Part shown: positions 36,437-45,235 of the stretch, in pieces
Layout of the letters: each line of letters begins with the position of its first letter
Position numbering within the stretch: the first letter of the stretch is position 1
Source of the DNA: an uncultured Carboxylicivirga sp.
GTDB lineage: Bacteria > Bacteroidota > Bacteroidia > Bacteroidales > Marinilabiliaceae
DNA length: 64,000 bases
Assembly (NCBI RefSeq): GCF_963668385.1
Contig: NZ_OY764327.1
Span: 1,612,001-1,676,000 of the forward strand
Reading direction: 5' to 3'
Notes under the pieces: generated by a model
What the model saw: the letters and a program-made list of their open reading frames with translations, nothing else
What the model was told of the DNA's origin: nothing
Database searches by the model: none
Translations under genes and position numbers: made by a program

Positions 36437-37669
36437 ATGGGAAAGAAAAATAATAACACATGGTTAGCTGTAGTTACCTTTATTGTATTGGCTGCATTAT
36501 TAGGTATACAGGTGGTTTATCTGTTAAAAGCTGCTCGCATGTCGGAGGATAATTTTAATCACAGAGTTGTAATGGCTTTGAAAGATTCTAAAGATGAGTT
36601 GGGGAGGCGGATATGTCCTGAAATGAATAATTATTTGTGTGGGAAAGAATGTCCAAGAGCTGCCAAACGAAATCGTGAAGCAGAAGTTGATAGTATCATT
36701 CGGGCCAACCTTTGCATGTATCATTTACCGCTCGATTTTACTTTTGTTTTGAGCGATAGTATTGGTACGGCTAATTCTGATAAGATGTTTGGAGCTAAAT
36801 TTTATCAGCAATCGTTAAACGGCTTATTGCAAGAGCAAGGGATAGGTATTCAAATACAGTTTCCTAATCGCACCCGTTTTATCTTAAATCAAATGAAAGG
36901 GTTGTTTATTGTTTCGGTTATTGCCATTGCATTTTTAGTTTGGTCGTATATTATTCTGTTACGTATGATTAGGCGCGAAAAAATGCAGATGGCTCAAACT
37001 CGAGAGTTTGTTAATAATATGCTTCATGAGTTTCAAACACCTTTAGCAAATATCAGGTTAGCTACTAATTTGTTACGTAAAAAGAAAGGAGATGAGAAAA
37101 AGACAGATGAATATACGGGTGTTATTTTAAACGAATATGATCGTATGCAGGCTCATGTAAATGATATTTTGAATATTTCGTGTGATTCGCCAGAGAAATG
37201 TGAAAAGCATAAAGTTGATATGAATAAGATATTAATAGAAGTAGTAGAATCATACCAATATCGTATTCAGGAATTAAATGGGGAAATTCAATTTGATTTA
37301 CAGGCTCAGTATTCGCAAATTGACAGTAATAACGGTCGCTTGGCGCAAGTGATATCTAATTTATTGGATAATGCATTAAAATACGTAGATCAATCACCTC
37401 ATATTAAAATAACCAGTATCAACACAAAGCAGGAACTAACAATCATCATCGAGGATAATGGCATTGGTATCGCTAAAAAAGATCAACCTTTTATTTTCGA
37501 TCAGTATTACAGAGTTGGTACAGGCGATGTGCATAATGTAAAAGGATTTGGCATCGGACTAAATTTTGTAAAGAAAGTAATTGAAGAGCACAAAGGTTAC
37601 ATTAAAGTGGATAGTGTGATTGGGAAAGGCTCTAAATTTATAATTATACTACCTTTAGCAAATGGCTAG
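36437..37669 (+). CDS. Sensor histidine kinase with cysteine-containing sensor domain
   Basis: The 410-residue kinase has two transmembrane helices (about residues 9-31 and 154-176) around a periplasmic domain of about 120 residues. The HisKA segment FVNNMLHEFQTPLANIRLA carries phospho-acceptor H197. The HATPase has the N box VISNLLDNALKYV, the G1 box IIEDNGIGIAKKD, the F box and the GFGIGLNFVKKV G2 box. The sensor domain holds C60, C68, C72 and C93 in the order CPEMNNYLCGKECP, which is unusual. It overlaps the response regulator gene by 8 bases. The organisation resembles Bacteroides RprX/RprY, but assignment is not certain. Confidence 0.9.
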   Translation: MGKKNNNTWLAVVTFIVLAALLGIQVVYLLKAARMSEDNFNHRVVMALKDSKDELGRRICPEMNNYLCGKECPRAAKRNREAEVDSIIRANLCMYHLPLDFTFVLSDSIGTANSDKMFGAKFYQQSLNGLLQEQGIGIQIQFPNRTRFILNQMKGLFIVSVIAIAFLVWSYIILLRMIRREKMQMAQTREFVNNMLHEFQTPLANIRLATNLLRKKKGDEKKTDEYTGVILNEYDRMQAHVNDILNISCDSPEKCEKHKVDMNKILIEVVESYQYRIQELNGEIQFDLQAQYSQIDSNNGRLAQVISNLLDNALKYVDQSPHIKITSINTKQELTIIIEDNGIGIAKKDQPFIFDQYYRVGTGDVHNVKGFGIGLNFVKKVIEEHKGYIKVDSVIGKGSKFIIILPLANG

Positions 37670-38339
37670 AATATTATTGGTTGAAGATGATATAAGCATG
37701 GGTTTTTTGCTGGTGGATTTTCTTGAGTCTAACGACTTTGATGTCAAGTTGTACAAAGATGGAATCAAGGGGCTGGAAGCATTTAAAAATCATCCATTCG
37801 ATTTTTGCATATTGGATGTGATGCTTCCGGGCATGGATGGATTTACCATTGCTGAAAATATTCGGAAAGAAGATAAGCATATTCCTATCATTTTTCTCAC
37901 AGCCCGGGCTATGAAGGATGACAAAATAAAAGGTTTCAACCTGGGGGTAGACGATTATGTAACCAAGCCTTTTGATGAGGATGAGTTACTCTTACGAATC
38001 AAAGCAATCTTAAATAGAATTAATCTTCAACAAGATGTAGAACAAACTGAGTTTACAATTGGTGAATATCATTTTGATTCTGCAAATCAGTTGTTGTACT
38101 TTAAAGAGGATTCTAAACGTCTTACTCAGAAAGAAAGCGATGTATTAAAAATGCTTTGTCAATCGATGAACAACATTGTGCGCCGCGAAGATATTTTAAT
38201 TGCTATCTGGGGCGAAAATGATTATTTCCATGGGCGAAGCCTGGATGTGTTTATTGCCAAGCTTCGCAAATATCTCAAAGAAGATTCTCAGGTTTACATT
38301 GAAAATGTTCCCAAGGTAGGTTTTGTCCTCAATGCTTGA
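37662..38339 (+). CDS. OmpR-family response regulator
   Basis: The 225-residue regulator has a receiver domain (LLVEDDISMG; phospho-acceptor D52 in FCILDVMLPGMDGF; T/A switch FLTARAMKDD; lysine in YVTKPFDEDEL). A winged-helix effector domain follows (about 128-225: LTQKESDVLKMLC, REDILIAIWGENDYFHGRSLDVFIAKLRKYL). It should be phosphorylated by the preceding kinase and act as a DNA-binding dimer in the cytoplasm. The divergently encoded Cys/Lys-rich peptide is a plausible target gene. Confidence 0.94.
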   Translation: MARILLVEDDISMGFLLVDFLESNDFDVKLYKDGIKGLEAFKNHPFDFCILDVMLPGMDGFTIAENIRKEDKHIPIIFLTARAMKDDKIKGFNLGVDDYVTKPFDEDELLLRIKAILNRINLQQDVEQTEFTIGEYHFDSANQLLYFKEDSKRLTQKESDVLKMLCQSMNNIVRREDILIAIWGENDYFHGRSLDVFIAKLRKYLKEDSQVYIENVPKVGFVLNA

Positions 38340-38412
38340 CAAACTTTGTTTAGGCCGGTTTTTAGTAACTTAATAAGTAATAATAACATTCTTCGCTCGA
38401 GCCACTGGGCTT

Positions 38413-38441
38413 CAACTTTTTGCCTCCAGCTCAAAAAGTTG
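38413..38441. repeat. Intergenic hairpin in the 260-base gap after the response regulator
   Basis: CAACTTTTTG (38413-38422) and CAAAAAGTTG (38432-38441) are a perfect 10-bp inverted repeat with a 9-base loop, followed by A-rich sequence. It may act as a terminator, but there is no T-run. The rest of 38340-38600 has no convincing gene. Confidence 0.6.
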
Positions 38442-38600
38442 ACAAAAAAGCTACCGCCTGCAGTACTCGCTTACCCACTAAACAAAGCTCAGGGAGAAAT
38501 TTAAGGATTCGCATAATTTATAACAAATTTTTCTATCCTACGCTTTTGTAAGTGGGTGCCAAGCTGCGTTACTGATGGCGGAATGACGAAATGTTTGTAG

Positions 38601-39902
38601 CTATTTAACCGGTGGATTAGCCTTTATAGAACCAATTGCAATAAACAACAAGAATGCCAGAGCCAGATAAGAGATGGTTCCGTACTGATTGCTTAAGTTG
38701 AACGAAAGACTAAACAAATAAGGACCAGCTGCACTTCCCATCACTAACATCGACATGGCTTTACCCGAAATGGCTCCCAAATGCTGACGCCCATAATATC
38801 GGGGCCACACAAGCGACATTAATACGGCAAATAATCCGCCTGTAAAACCAAATCCTACAATTACCATGTAGTATCCGGCTGTTGATTCAAGAATAATCAA
38901 TCCTAGCGTTGCCAATAGCGCACCTGATATCATTGTGTAAAGCAAAACCTTCAATTTTATCCAGTCGCTTATAATATTACCAACAAATGATACGATGGTT
39001 GAAACAATTGTTATGGGAATAAAAATGGCAATGGCAGCATCTCTATCGTAACCAGCCTCGCCAAAAATACTTACCACATGAAAGGTAAATCCGGTAACAA
39101 AAAACGAATGAAACGATAAAGTTAGTGCATACATCCAAAAGCTACGGGTTTTAATGGCTTCGGATAAGGTGAAGTTGTTTTCTGATGTTTGAGATGCTTT
39201 ACTTTTTGTCTTTTCCGATGTTTTACCATCTATTTCCAAGCCGTATTTCTCAGGATTATCTTTGTAAAACAGAAACACCATTACCAATACAACAAGCAAC
39301 GAAGCTGCCATTATGCGCCAGGCACCTTGCCATCCATTATTTTGTATCAACCCATCAATAATTAATGGTGAGATAGAAAAACCAAATGACATACTTATAC
39401 TGATGATGGAATTAACGCGGCCTCGTAATCGATCAAACCACTTCATTACCATGTTGCGCGATACCATTGTAAGAACTCCTTGTCCACTAAATCGCAATAA
39501 CGAAAAAAGCAACGACATTAGAGTAAAAGGAATTATCCAGTGACGAAAATGAAATATGCTGAAAATTCCTTCACTAATGGTTTGACTGTATGAGCAAAGA
39601 ATTAATGTAATTCCCAATAACAGAATCGACAAAAAGGCGGTTAGAACCACACCATAGCGGTCGTATATTTTACCGGCATAGGTTAAAACCAGCGAACTCA
39701 AAAAAGTTCCGATTCCGTATGTAAGACTAAATTGATCGCGAGTAAGGCCCAAAGCATCTTTTACCGGATCGGTGAAGGTGGATACACCTATGGTTTGTCC
39801 CGGAATACTGGCTAAAACACCAATCGTTCCGAATAATAAAACAATATAACCGTAATAAAACGGGAAGGATTGGGGCCTTATCAAAGGTTGAATCTTTTTC
39901 AT
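38601..39902 (-). CDS. Major facilitator superfamily transporter
   Basis: The 433-residue carrier has about twelve hydrophobic segments in two halves separated by a basic, hydrophilic central loop (about residues 225-245, TSEKTKSKASQTSE). The loop between helices 2 and 3 reads AGKIYDRYGVVL, the MFS signature region (GxxxDRxG). The family and length fit the oxalate/formate- or monocarboxylate-type antiporters, but substrate cannot be inferred. It is monocistronic with no regulator next to it. The ends MKKIQPLIRP and SIKANPPVK are cytoplasmic by the positive-inside rule. Confidence 0.9.
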   Translation of the reverse strand: MKKIQPLIRPQSFPFYYGYIVLLFGTIGVLASIPGQTIGVSTFTDPVKDALGLTRDQFSLTYGIGTFLSSLVLTYAGKIYDRYGVVLTAFLSILLLGITLILCSYSQTISEGIFSIFHFRHWIIPFTLMSLLFSLLRFSGQGVLTMVSRNMVMKWFDRLRGRVNSIISISMSFGFSISPLIIDGLIQNNGWQGAWRIMAASLLVVLVMVFLFYKDNPEKYGLEIDGKTSEKTKSKASQTSENNFTLSEAIKTRSFWMYALTLSFHSFFVTGFTFHVVSIFGEAGYDRDAAIAIFIPITIVSTIVSFVGNIISDWIKLKVLLYTMISGALLATLGLIILESTAGYYMVIVGFGFTGGLFAVLMSLVWPRYYGRQHLGAISGKAMSMLVMGSAAGPYLFSLSFNLSNQYGTISYLALAFLLFIAIGSIKANPPVK

Positions 39903-40025
39903 GTTGCAAAAGTATTACAAATTCGCGCCACTCTATTTATTTGGTACGATGCTTGTTCAAAATTTTACAGTTTATTAATAGATAAGCTTATTTTGTACTA
40001 CTTTGTTTGATATTAAAATATAAAA

Positions 40026-40997
40026 ATGAGAATAGCAGCACTTATTATTGTTTGGTTAATGATGAGTTTTAATTCGATGGCGGGTATTGATCCGGCATTG
40101 ATTCTGAATGTTTCGAAATATCCAAAATCGTTTAAACATACCGATGATTTGGCCAAACGAATCAATAAAGATTATAAGAGCGATAAGGATAAGGCTGCGG
40201 CAATTTATACCTGGATAGCCCTTAATGTTGAGTATGATGTTAAAACCTTTTACTCCAATAAAAACACTTCAGTTGAGTATTCATATCAAACACTGGAAGA
40301 AAAAGAAGCCATTGAAAAAGAAATATTCAATAAGATTGTAGAATCCACACTGCGAAAGAAAGAAGCAGTTTGCGAAGGATATGCATCGCTATACAAAGCA
40401 TTATGCGATCAATGCAGATTAGAATGTGTTATTGTAAGTGGATCGTCAAAAAATTCCTATCGTCAGATAGGTAAAGAGCCCAAAATAAGTGATCATGCCT
40501 GGAATGCAGTAATGATTAACGGACAATGGTATTTATTGGATGCAACATGGGGAGCTGGTTCAGTAGATCCTTCAACCCGAAAGTTTATCAAAGAATTTAC
40601 CGACGGGTATTTTATGTTGCCTGCTGATCGTTTTTTTACGCAGCATTTTCCTCAAGACGAAAAATGGAGTTTTGTAGATAAGAGTGCCAAAGATTTTGCT
40701 GAGCTTCCTTTTTATCATCATACATATCTCTTTTCGGATGACGTATTACTAACACCTGAAAAAGGAATTATTAAAAAAGTGAAGAGGGGTGAGATACCAT
40801 TTAAACTCAAAACAAGCCGAGAGATTAATCAATTGTATTTTGCTTTTGAAAGAGATAAAAAATCAAGCTTGATTAGTTATACTCAGCAAGGTGATGAAGT
40901 AACCTTTTCGGTGCAGGTGGGAAATCGCAGGTCGGGGTATTTTACGGTATATGCTGATGGTAAGCCTATGTTTAGTTTTAAACTCAATACCAAATAA
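40026..40997 (+). CDS. Secreted transglutaminase-like protease-fold protein
   Basis: The 323-residue protein has a signal peptide ending SMAG. The transglutaminase-like domain (about 35-180) has catalytic C116 (EAVCEGYA), H157 (DHAWNAV) and D172 (LLDATWG). The C-terminal part after about 210 is strand-rich (KKSSLISYTQQGDEVTFSVQVG). Such bacterial secreted members usually act as peptidases or in cross-linking of envelope proteins; no substrate is indicated. It is monocistronic. A weak hairpin (41002-41020) follows. Confidence 0.88.
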   Translation: MRIAALIIVWLMMSFNSMAGIDPALILNVSKYPKSFKHTDDLAKRINKDYKSDKDKAAAIYTWIALNVEYDVKTFYSNKNTSVEYSYQTLEEKEAIEKEIFNKIVESTLRKKEAVCEGYASLYKALCDQCRLECVIVSGSSKNSYRQIGKEPKISDHAWNAVMINGQWYLLDATWGAGSVDPSTRKFIKEFTDGYFMLPADRFFTQHFPQDEKWSFVDKSAKDFAELPFYHHTYLFSDDVLLTPEKGIIKKVKRGEIPFKLKTSREINQLYFAFERDKKSSLISYTQQGDEVTFSVQVGNRRSGYFTVYADGKPMFSFKLNTK

Positions 40998-41001
40998 AAT
41001 A

Positions 41002-41020
41002 CCCTGCTTTTTGAGCAGGG
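41002..41020. terminator. Hairpin between convergent genes
   Basis: CCCTGC (41002-41007) and GCAGGG (41015-41020), with an extra T-A pair, form the stem. It lies between convergent genes but lacks a clear T-run on either side, so function is uncertain. Confidence 0.4.
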
Positions 41021-41048
41021 CACTTACTCAATCATCCCTCAGCGTCAC

Positions 41049-41528
41049 TTATGCTTCAGCCATTACTGTTCGGGCGATTCTAATTACAGTAGGGTGCACA
41101 AGCCGCTGAAAATCCTTGTATGTCATTTGTATCAACTCGGCATGATTACAGGCATTAAAAGCAATGTTGGTATCTTCGGTTAGTTTTTCCGCAACAAATA
41201 CTTCAACGTTGTACAAATTGCCAAAAGGAGGTTGGGCACCTACTTCACAATCATTAAAAACATCTTTAAACTCCGATTCTGTAGCTAAACGAACATCTTT
41301 AGCTGCGGTGGCTCTTTTCAATTCACTCAAGTCAAGCTGATACGATGCCGGAAGAACAGCCATTGCCACTTTTCCATCAATTTTTATAATGACAGTTTTG
41401 GCAATTTCGTTGCCGGAGATATGCGCATAAGCAGCTGTTTTCTGAGCTGTGTACGCTCTTGAATGAACAATGCGTTTGTAATTAATTTTTTCTCGGTTGA
41501 GGAATTCCTCTAAGCGTGTAAATGGCAT
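41049..41528 (-). CDS. YbaK/EbsC-type aminoacyl-tRNA deacylase-like protein
   Basis: Starting from the ATG at 41526-41528, the 159-residue product begins PFTRLEEFLNREKINYKRI. It has the YbaK fold signatures AYTAQKTAAYAHISGNEIAKTVIIK, AVLPASYQLDLSELKRATAAKDVRL and GAQPPFGNLYNVEVFVAEKL. The family hydrolyses mischarged tRNAs (such as Cys- or Ala-tRNAPro) or is annotated as ProX-like. The start is set by a good Shine-Dalgarno sequence (GGAGG at 41541-41537), eight bases before that ATG; reading further to a TTG at 41543 would place the SD inside the coding region. It is monocistronic. Confidence 0.85.
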   Translation of the reverse strand: MPFTRLEEFLNREKINYKRIVHSRAYTAQKTAAYAHISGNEIAKTVIIKIDGKVAMAVLPASYQLDLSELKRATAAKDVRLATESEFKDVFNDCEVGAQPPFGNLYNVEVFVAEKLTEDTNIAFNACNHAELIQMTYKDFQRLVHPTVIRIARTVMAEA

Positions 41529-41536
41529 AATTGTTT

Positions 41537-41541
41537 CCTCC
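41537..41541 (-). promoter_or_regulatory. Shine-Dalgarno sequence deciding the YbaK-type start
   Basis: The minus strand reads GGAGGAAACAATT before ATG, which is a canonical SD with 8-base spacing. Strong SD sequences are rare in Bacteroidota, so this stands out and fixes the start. Confidence 0.75.
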
Positions 41542-41677
41542 AATTAAAAGGGTAAAAAGAAAAACTGTTGTTTAAACGGATTAAGAATTTACGACATTTT
41601 CAGCCGCTTGTAAAGAGCTATTTTTCTATTTGATTTAAAAATCCCAATTTTGAACTCAAATTGATATAAAGAAGTGT

Positions 41678-42058
41678 ATGGGAAAGATAATGAACCAGGA
41701 AGAATTGCATTTTTTGGGAATAAAAGTAGTGTATAAAGATATGGTCGATAAAGGCTATGAGGTGCTGAATGTGCGAAAAGAAACGGATGTAAATCCGCAG
41801 ATATTGGCTACTAAAGATGGGAAACGCTTTTTTATTGTGGTTCGAACAACTCCTTATCCCGAAATGGGCATTTTGGTGCCGCATGTGGCAGCTGATGTAC
41901 TAAAACATGCAACCAAACATGGTGCTACTTGTTTATTTGCAAGTGTTGGCATTGCCAATGCAAAAGGCGAAACCGAAGAAGAAATGGGGAAGCCTGAGGT
42001 AGATGGCGAATATTACATTAACTATAAAGGATTACAGGATTTTCCAAAATATCAATGA
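41678..42058 (+). CDS. Conserved hypothetical cytoplasmic protein
   Basis: The 126-residue soluble protein has blocks ELHFLGIKVVYKDMVDKGYEVLNV, KDGKRFFIVVRTTPYPEMG and the segment CLFASVGIANAKGETEEEM near residue 90. It resembles a conserved Bacteroidota protein family that has been labelled inconsistently, sometimes as an Na+-NQR subunit F, which it cannot be: it has no ferredoxin or FAD/NAD domain. Its gene overlaps the next one by four bases (ATGA). Function is unknown. Confidence 0.7.
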   Translation: MGKIMNQEELHFLGIKVVYKDMVDKGYEVLNVRKETDVNPQILATKDGKRFFIVVRTTPYPEMGILVPHVAADVLKHATKHGATCLFASVGIANAKGETEEEMGKPEVDGEYYINYKGLQDFPKYQ

Positions 42059-42708
42059 TGAAGAAATACTGGGATGAAATGAAAGCTTTTTATCTGAAGT
42101 ATCGTCTTTGGATTATAGGTGGTTTGTTTTTTCTGATTATGATGCAAATTTGTAGTCAGGGAGGGAGAGTGGAGCCTACCAATACTATTACGCAACAAAT
42201 AACAGAACAAGCCGAGCCGGCGCTTGACCAACTTCAACCCATCACCAACTCTGATATTAATGTTCAGCAGAGCCGAAAATCGTTTAATAGCGATTATTTG
42301 CTTTTGTTAATGGGATTGGGACTGTTTTATTATGTGGCGATGAAGCGCAAATGGTTTCATAAACTGGTTCCATCCATTGTGTGGGTTTCGTTACATATCA
42401 AGAAGCAGAAAAACACTAAAATTCGTTTGGCTCGAATGATGGTGGTAAATAAAACCAAAGAAAGCCTCACATTTGATGCTCCGGTTCTTGTTTTTGGAAG
42501 TCCGTTTAAAAAAGCGCGAAAATTCCGTTTGAAAAATGGGGGTGATAATGTTTTTCCACTGACTTTAACTCCAGGTACTTCGCATAAAATTAGCATTGAT
42601 ATCGATCAGTTTAAACAAAAAGCAGGAGTTACAAGTGCTAAACTTCTTAAAATTGAGATGTTCGACTCTCAACAAAAGAAATATTCATCAATCTGGAAGT
42701 TGCTTTAA
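42055..42708 (+). CDS. Membrane protein of unknown function
   Basis: The 217-residue protein has transmembrane helices near residues 17-35 and 81-98 around a periplasmic loop of about 45 residues. A cytoplasmic or peripheral C-terminal domain of about 110 residues follows and looks like a beta-sandwich (RLARMMVVNKTKESLTFDAPVLVF). I recognise no family. It overlaps the gene before it by four bases and precedes a TlpA-type thioredoxin gene by 45 bases, which suggests a three-gene operon. Confidence 0.65.
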   Translation: MMKKYWDEMKAFYLKYRLWIIGGLFFLIMMQICSQGGRVEPTNTITQQITEQAEPALDQLQPITNSDINVQQSRKSFNSDYLLLLMGLGLFYYVAMKRKWFHKLVPSIVWVSLHIKKQKNTKIRLARMMVVNKTKESLTFDAPVLVFGSPFKKARKFRLKNGGDNVFPLTLTPGTSHKISIDIDQFKQKAGVTSAKLLKIEMFDSQQKKYSSIWKLL

Positions 42709-42753
42709 CCAAATAAGACTAAGTTTGTTATAATCGAGCTAAGCAAGGTAATT

Positions 42754-43365
42754 ATGGAAAAGAAGAAAGGATTTTGGGCTGAGCAATGGTATAAATATCG
42801 TCGTAAAAAAACCATTTGGGGTATAGCTTTTGATTTTATTTTTACGGTGTTATTGATTTCGATGTTGTTTCCTTCTTCGCGAAGAATCGTTTCGGCAACC
42901 ATTATTAGATACAGTATGTTTCAGCCTCGACAGACTGATGAGGTTATTTATTTAAAAAACAACGATTACAACTGGTATTTGACTGATGTGGAAGGAAATC
43001 GACATACTTTTTCTGAATTCAGAAATAAGCCTGTTTTTCTGAACTTTTGGGCCACCTGGTGTCCTCCTTGTATTGCCGAAATGCCTTCGATAGAAAGGCT
43101 CTATAATGAGTATGGAGATAAGATGTTTTTTGTATTAGCCAGTAACGAAGAAGCCGATGTGATAGACCAGTTTATGAAGAAAAAAGGTTATACCTTTCCT
43201 GTTTATTATCTGTCGGGTAAGTTGCCAGATGTATTGTCTTCACGAAGTATTCCAGCTTCCTTTTTAATATCGCCCGAAGGTAAGATATTGATGAAAAAGC
43301 AAGGAGCTGCCAAATGGGATGGAAAGAAGGTGAAGCAGCTTTTGGATGAGATGATTATCAATTAA
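42754..43365 (+). CDS. Membrane-anchored TlpA/ResA-type thioredoxin
   Basis: The 203-residue protein has an N-terminal membrane anchor (about residues 25-42) and a thioredoxin domain with W-C103-P-P-C106 (FWATWCPPCIAEMPS) and cis-Pro loop SRSIPASFLIS. It should act as an extracytoplasmic thiol reductase. It closes the short operon with two uncharacterised genes; the first gene encodes a cytoplasmic protein and the second a membrane protein, so the set could work in envelope redox homeostasis, an inference from position only. Confidence 0.85.
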   Translation: MEKKKGFWAEQWYKYRRKKTIWGIAFDFIFTVLLISMLFPSSRRIVSATIIRYSMFQPRQTDEVIYLKNNDYNWYLTDVEGNRHTFSEFRNKPVFLNFWATWCPPCIAEMPSIERLYNEYGDKMFFVLASNEEADVIDQFMKKKGYTFPVYYLSGKLPDVLSSRSIPASFLISPEGKILMKKQGAAKWDGKKVKQLLDEMIIN

Positions 43366-43470
43366 TAGGTATGAGAAATATCGATTCACTAAGCCAAATA
43401 AATTGTGAAATCGTGATTAAAAGAAATAAGGTTTTATAAAGTAGATGAAATAGCCGGGTCAATTATAAAA

Positions 43471-43507
43471 CACAAAAAGCCCCTGCTGAATTTGATCAAC
43501 AAGGGCT
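43471..43507 (-). terminator. Terminator at the end of the glucan PUL operon
   Basis: AGCCCCTG (43479-43486) pairs with CAAGGGCT (43500-43507), with one mismatch. A T-run follows on the minus strand (plus-strand A5 at 43474-43478), 24 bases after the last GH30 stop. Confidence 0.75.
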
Positions 43508-43530
43508 AACATTAGGGTTTAATTAAGCTA

Positions 43531-44994
43531 TCAATAAACCAAAGTTTGTATTGACCGGGCTGGTATAGTTGTTTCAGTTTCCCATTCACCCACAATCATT
43601 TTATAAGTAACAGGTTCATCTTTATCATTCATAACAACGGTAACCATTTTTCCATTTTTATTTAAAAATGATGTGCTGATAATCGTACTTCGGCTAACGG
43701 TTGTACTAATTCGCTTGGCTTCTGGTCTGATAAACTTCGAGAAGTGCCCAATATAGTAATACGATGGTGTATAAATTAATTCTCCGGTATTCAGATCGGC
43801 ATGGATTGGTGCAAAACAGAAGTTACCCACATGGTTTGGACCGCCGTTTTGGTCCAACAGAATGTTCCAGTCGGTCCAGCCAACAGTACCGCAATTAAAG
43901 TCATTAATCATTGATCGTCCATAACGCTCAGCATTAGTCCAGCGTTGGTATCCGTCTTGTGAGAAGCTTTCTACACAACCTTCGGTAAATAGCAATTCTT
44001 TATCGGGGAACGATTCTTTAACATTGCGTAGATTGTCCCACATAGGTTTACCACCAGCCCATGTTTCGTACCAGTGAAATCCAACACCCCATGCATATTT
44101 GGCTGCCTCGGGATCGCCCAGAATTGTATTAGCACGTTGCGAAATCAAATCACGATTATGATCCCACACGACAATTTTTTTATCACCCAAACCTTCTCTT
44201 TCTAATGTTGGGCCAAGGTAGTTTTTAAGAAAGTCACGTTCTTCTTCGGCAGTATAAATACATGATTCCCATGTTTGAACGGCCATAGGTTCATTTTGTA
44301 TAGTTAACCCCCAAACAGGCATTCCTTCGGCTTCGTATGCTTTGATGAACTTAGTATAGTAATTGGCCCAAGCTTGATAATATTCAGGAAGCAACTTTCC
44401 GCCTTGAAGCATGTTTTCTCTTCCTTTCATAAAAGCCGGTGGACTCCAAGGGCTGGCATAAAACACCAATGTATCACTTGCATTGGCCATCGCTCTTTTA
44501 ATCATCGGAATACGATACTTCTGATCATGTTTAATCGAAAAAGTATGTAAATCTTTATCTCCTTCTTCAATGTAGGTATAGCTATCGCTGGCAAAATCAC
44601 TACTGTGAATAGTAGTTCGAAGCAAAGTATAATCTATTCCATCAGGTCCATAATAGGCATTAATTAACTCGTCTTGCTTATTGTTGGGAAGTTTTGAAAA
44701 AACTTCGGCAGATGCATCGGTTATAGCACCTCCAATCCCTAAAAAGGTTTGAAATTGTTTCGTAGGATTAACAAAGACAGATATTTCAGTTTCCAATGGT
44801 TGATTGGCCTGTGAAAAGGCCAATTCTTCTCCAATCGATAATTTGTTTTTTCCATCCTTAGATGTAGTGTAAATATTGATTGTTTTTCCTTGTGCCGAAA
44901 ATGCAGGAATATCTATCGATTTAACTTCTTCTTTGTGATGCGGTGAACACGCAAAAGAAAGAAGGCTCAATCCAAAGAGGCATATTTTTTTCAT
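43531..44994 (-). CDS. GH30 glycoside hydrolase lipoprotein (last gene of PUL operon)
   Basis: The 487-residue lipoprotein (lipobox LLSFAC, C16) belongs to GH30. The (beta/alpha)8 barrel starts with FLGIGGAITDASAEV and includes ASPWSPPAFMK. Acid/base E235 is in TIQNEPM and nucleophile E338 in LLFTEGCVE. A small C-terminal beta-sandwich ends the protein. GH30 enzymes in such loci are beta-1,6-glucanases or glucosylceramidase-like beta-glucosidases that remove beta-1,6 branches. It probably sits on the cell surface or periplasmic face of the outer membrane. It is separated from the other GH30 gene by 241 bases, so it may have its own promoter. Confidence 0.92.
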   Translation of the reverse strand: MKKICLFGLSLLSFACSPHHKEEVKSIDIPAFSAQGKTINIYTTSKDGKNKLSIGEELAFSQANQPLETEISVFVNPTKQFQTFLGIGGAITDASAEVFSKLPNNKQDELINAYYGPDGIDYTLLRTTIHSSDFASDSYTYIEEGDKDLHTFSIKHDQKYRIPMIKRAMANASDTLVFYASPWSPPAFMKGRENMLQGGKLLPEYYQAWANYYTKFIKAYEAEGMPVWGLTIQNEPMAVQTWESCIYTAEEERDFLKNYLGPTLEREGLGDKKIVVWDHNRDLISQRANTILGDPEAAKYAWGVGFHWYETWAGGKPMWDNLRNVKESFPDKELLFTEGCVESFSQDGYQRWTNAERYGRSMINDFNCGTVGWTDWNILLDQNGGPNHVGNFCFAPIHADLNTGELIYTPSYYYIGHFSKFIRPEAKRISTTVSRSTIISTSFLNKNGKMVTVVMNDKDEPVTYKMIVGEWETETTIPARSIQTLVY

Positions 44995-45235
44995 ATTGTT
45001 ATTTTTTTTCTATTCGTCGATCCACTTTAGATGCTCTAAACTAAAGCACTAAAGCGGATAAACGAAAAGGTATCTCTCAGATATGAGTTTATTGTGAGTT
45101 TTAATTTTAGTTTGTTAGCTCTTAGTCAGAAGTCAGTAGTTGATTTTCACTGAGAATTTTTAGGCTTGATGTAAATCAGTCTAAAGTCCCCCGATTGCTA
45201 TCGAGGCTAAAAGTCTAACCATCTATTGTATAAAA

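Noticed and set aside
41529..41543. A five-residue longer YbaK-type protein starting at TTG 41543
   Set aside because: The Shine-Dalgarno sequence lies inside this extension and points to the ATG at 41528.
41678..42058. Na+-translocating NADH-quinone reductase subunit F
   Set aside because: The protein is only 126 residues and has no ferredoxin, FAD or NAD domain.
45170..45200. Third copy of the mosaic repeat near CCCCGATTGCTATCGAGG
   Set aside because: Only a short hairpin-like word is shared; the 22-base core is absent, so a relationship cannot be supported.
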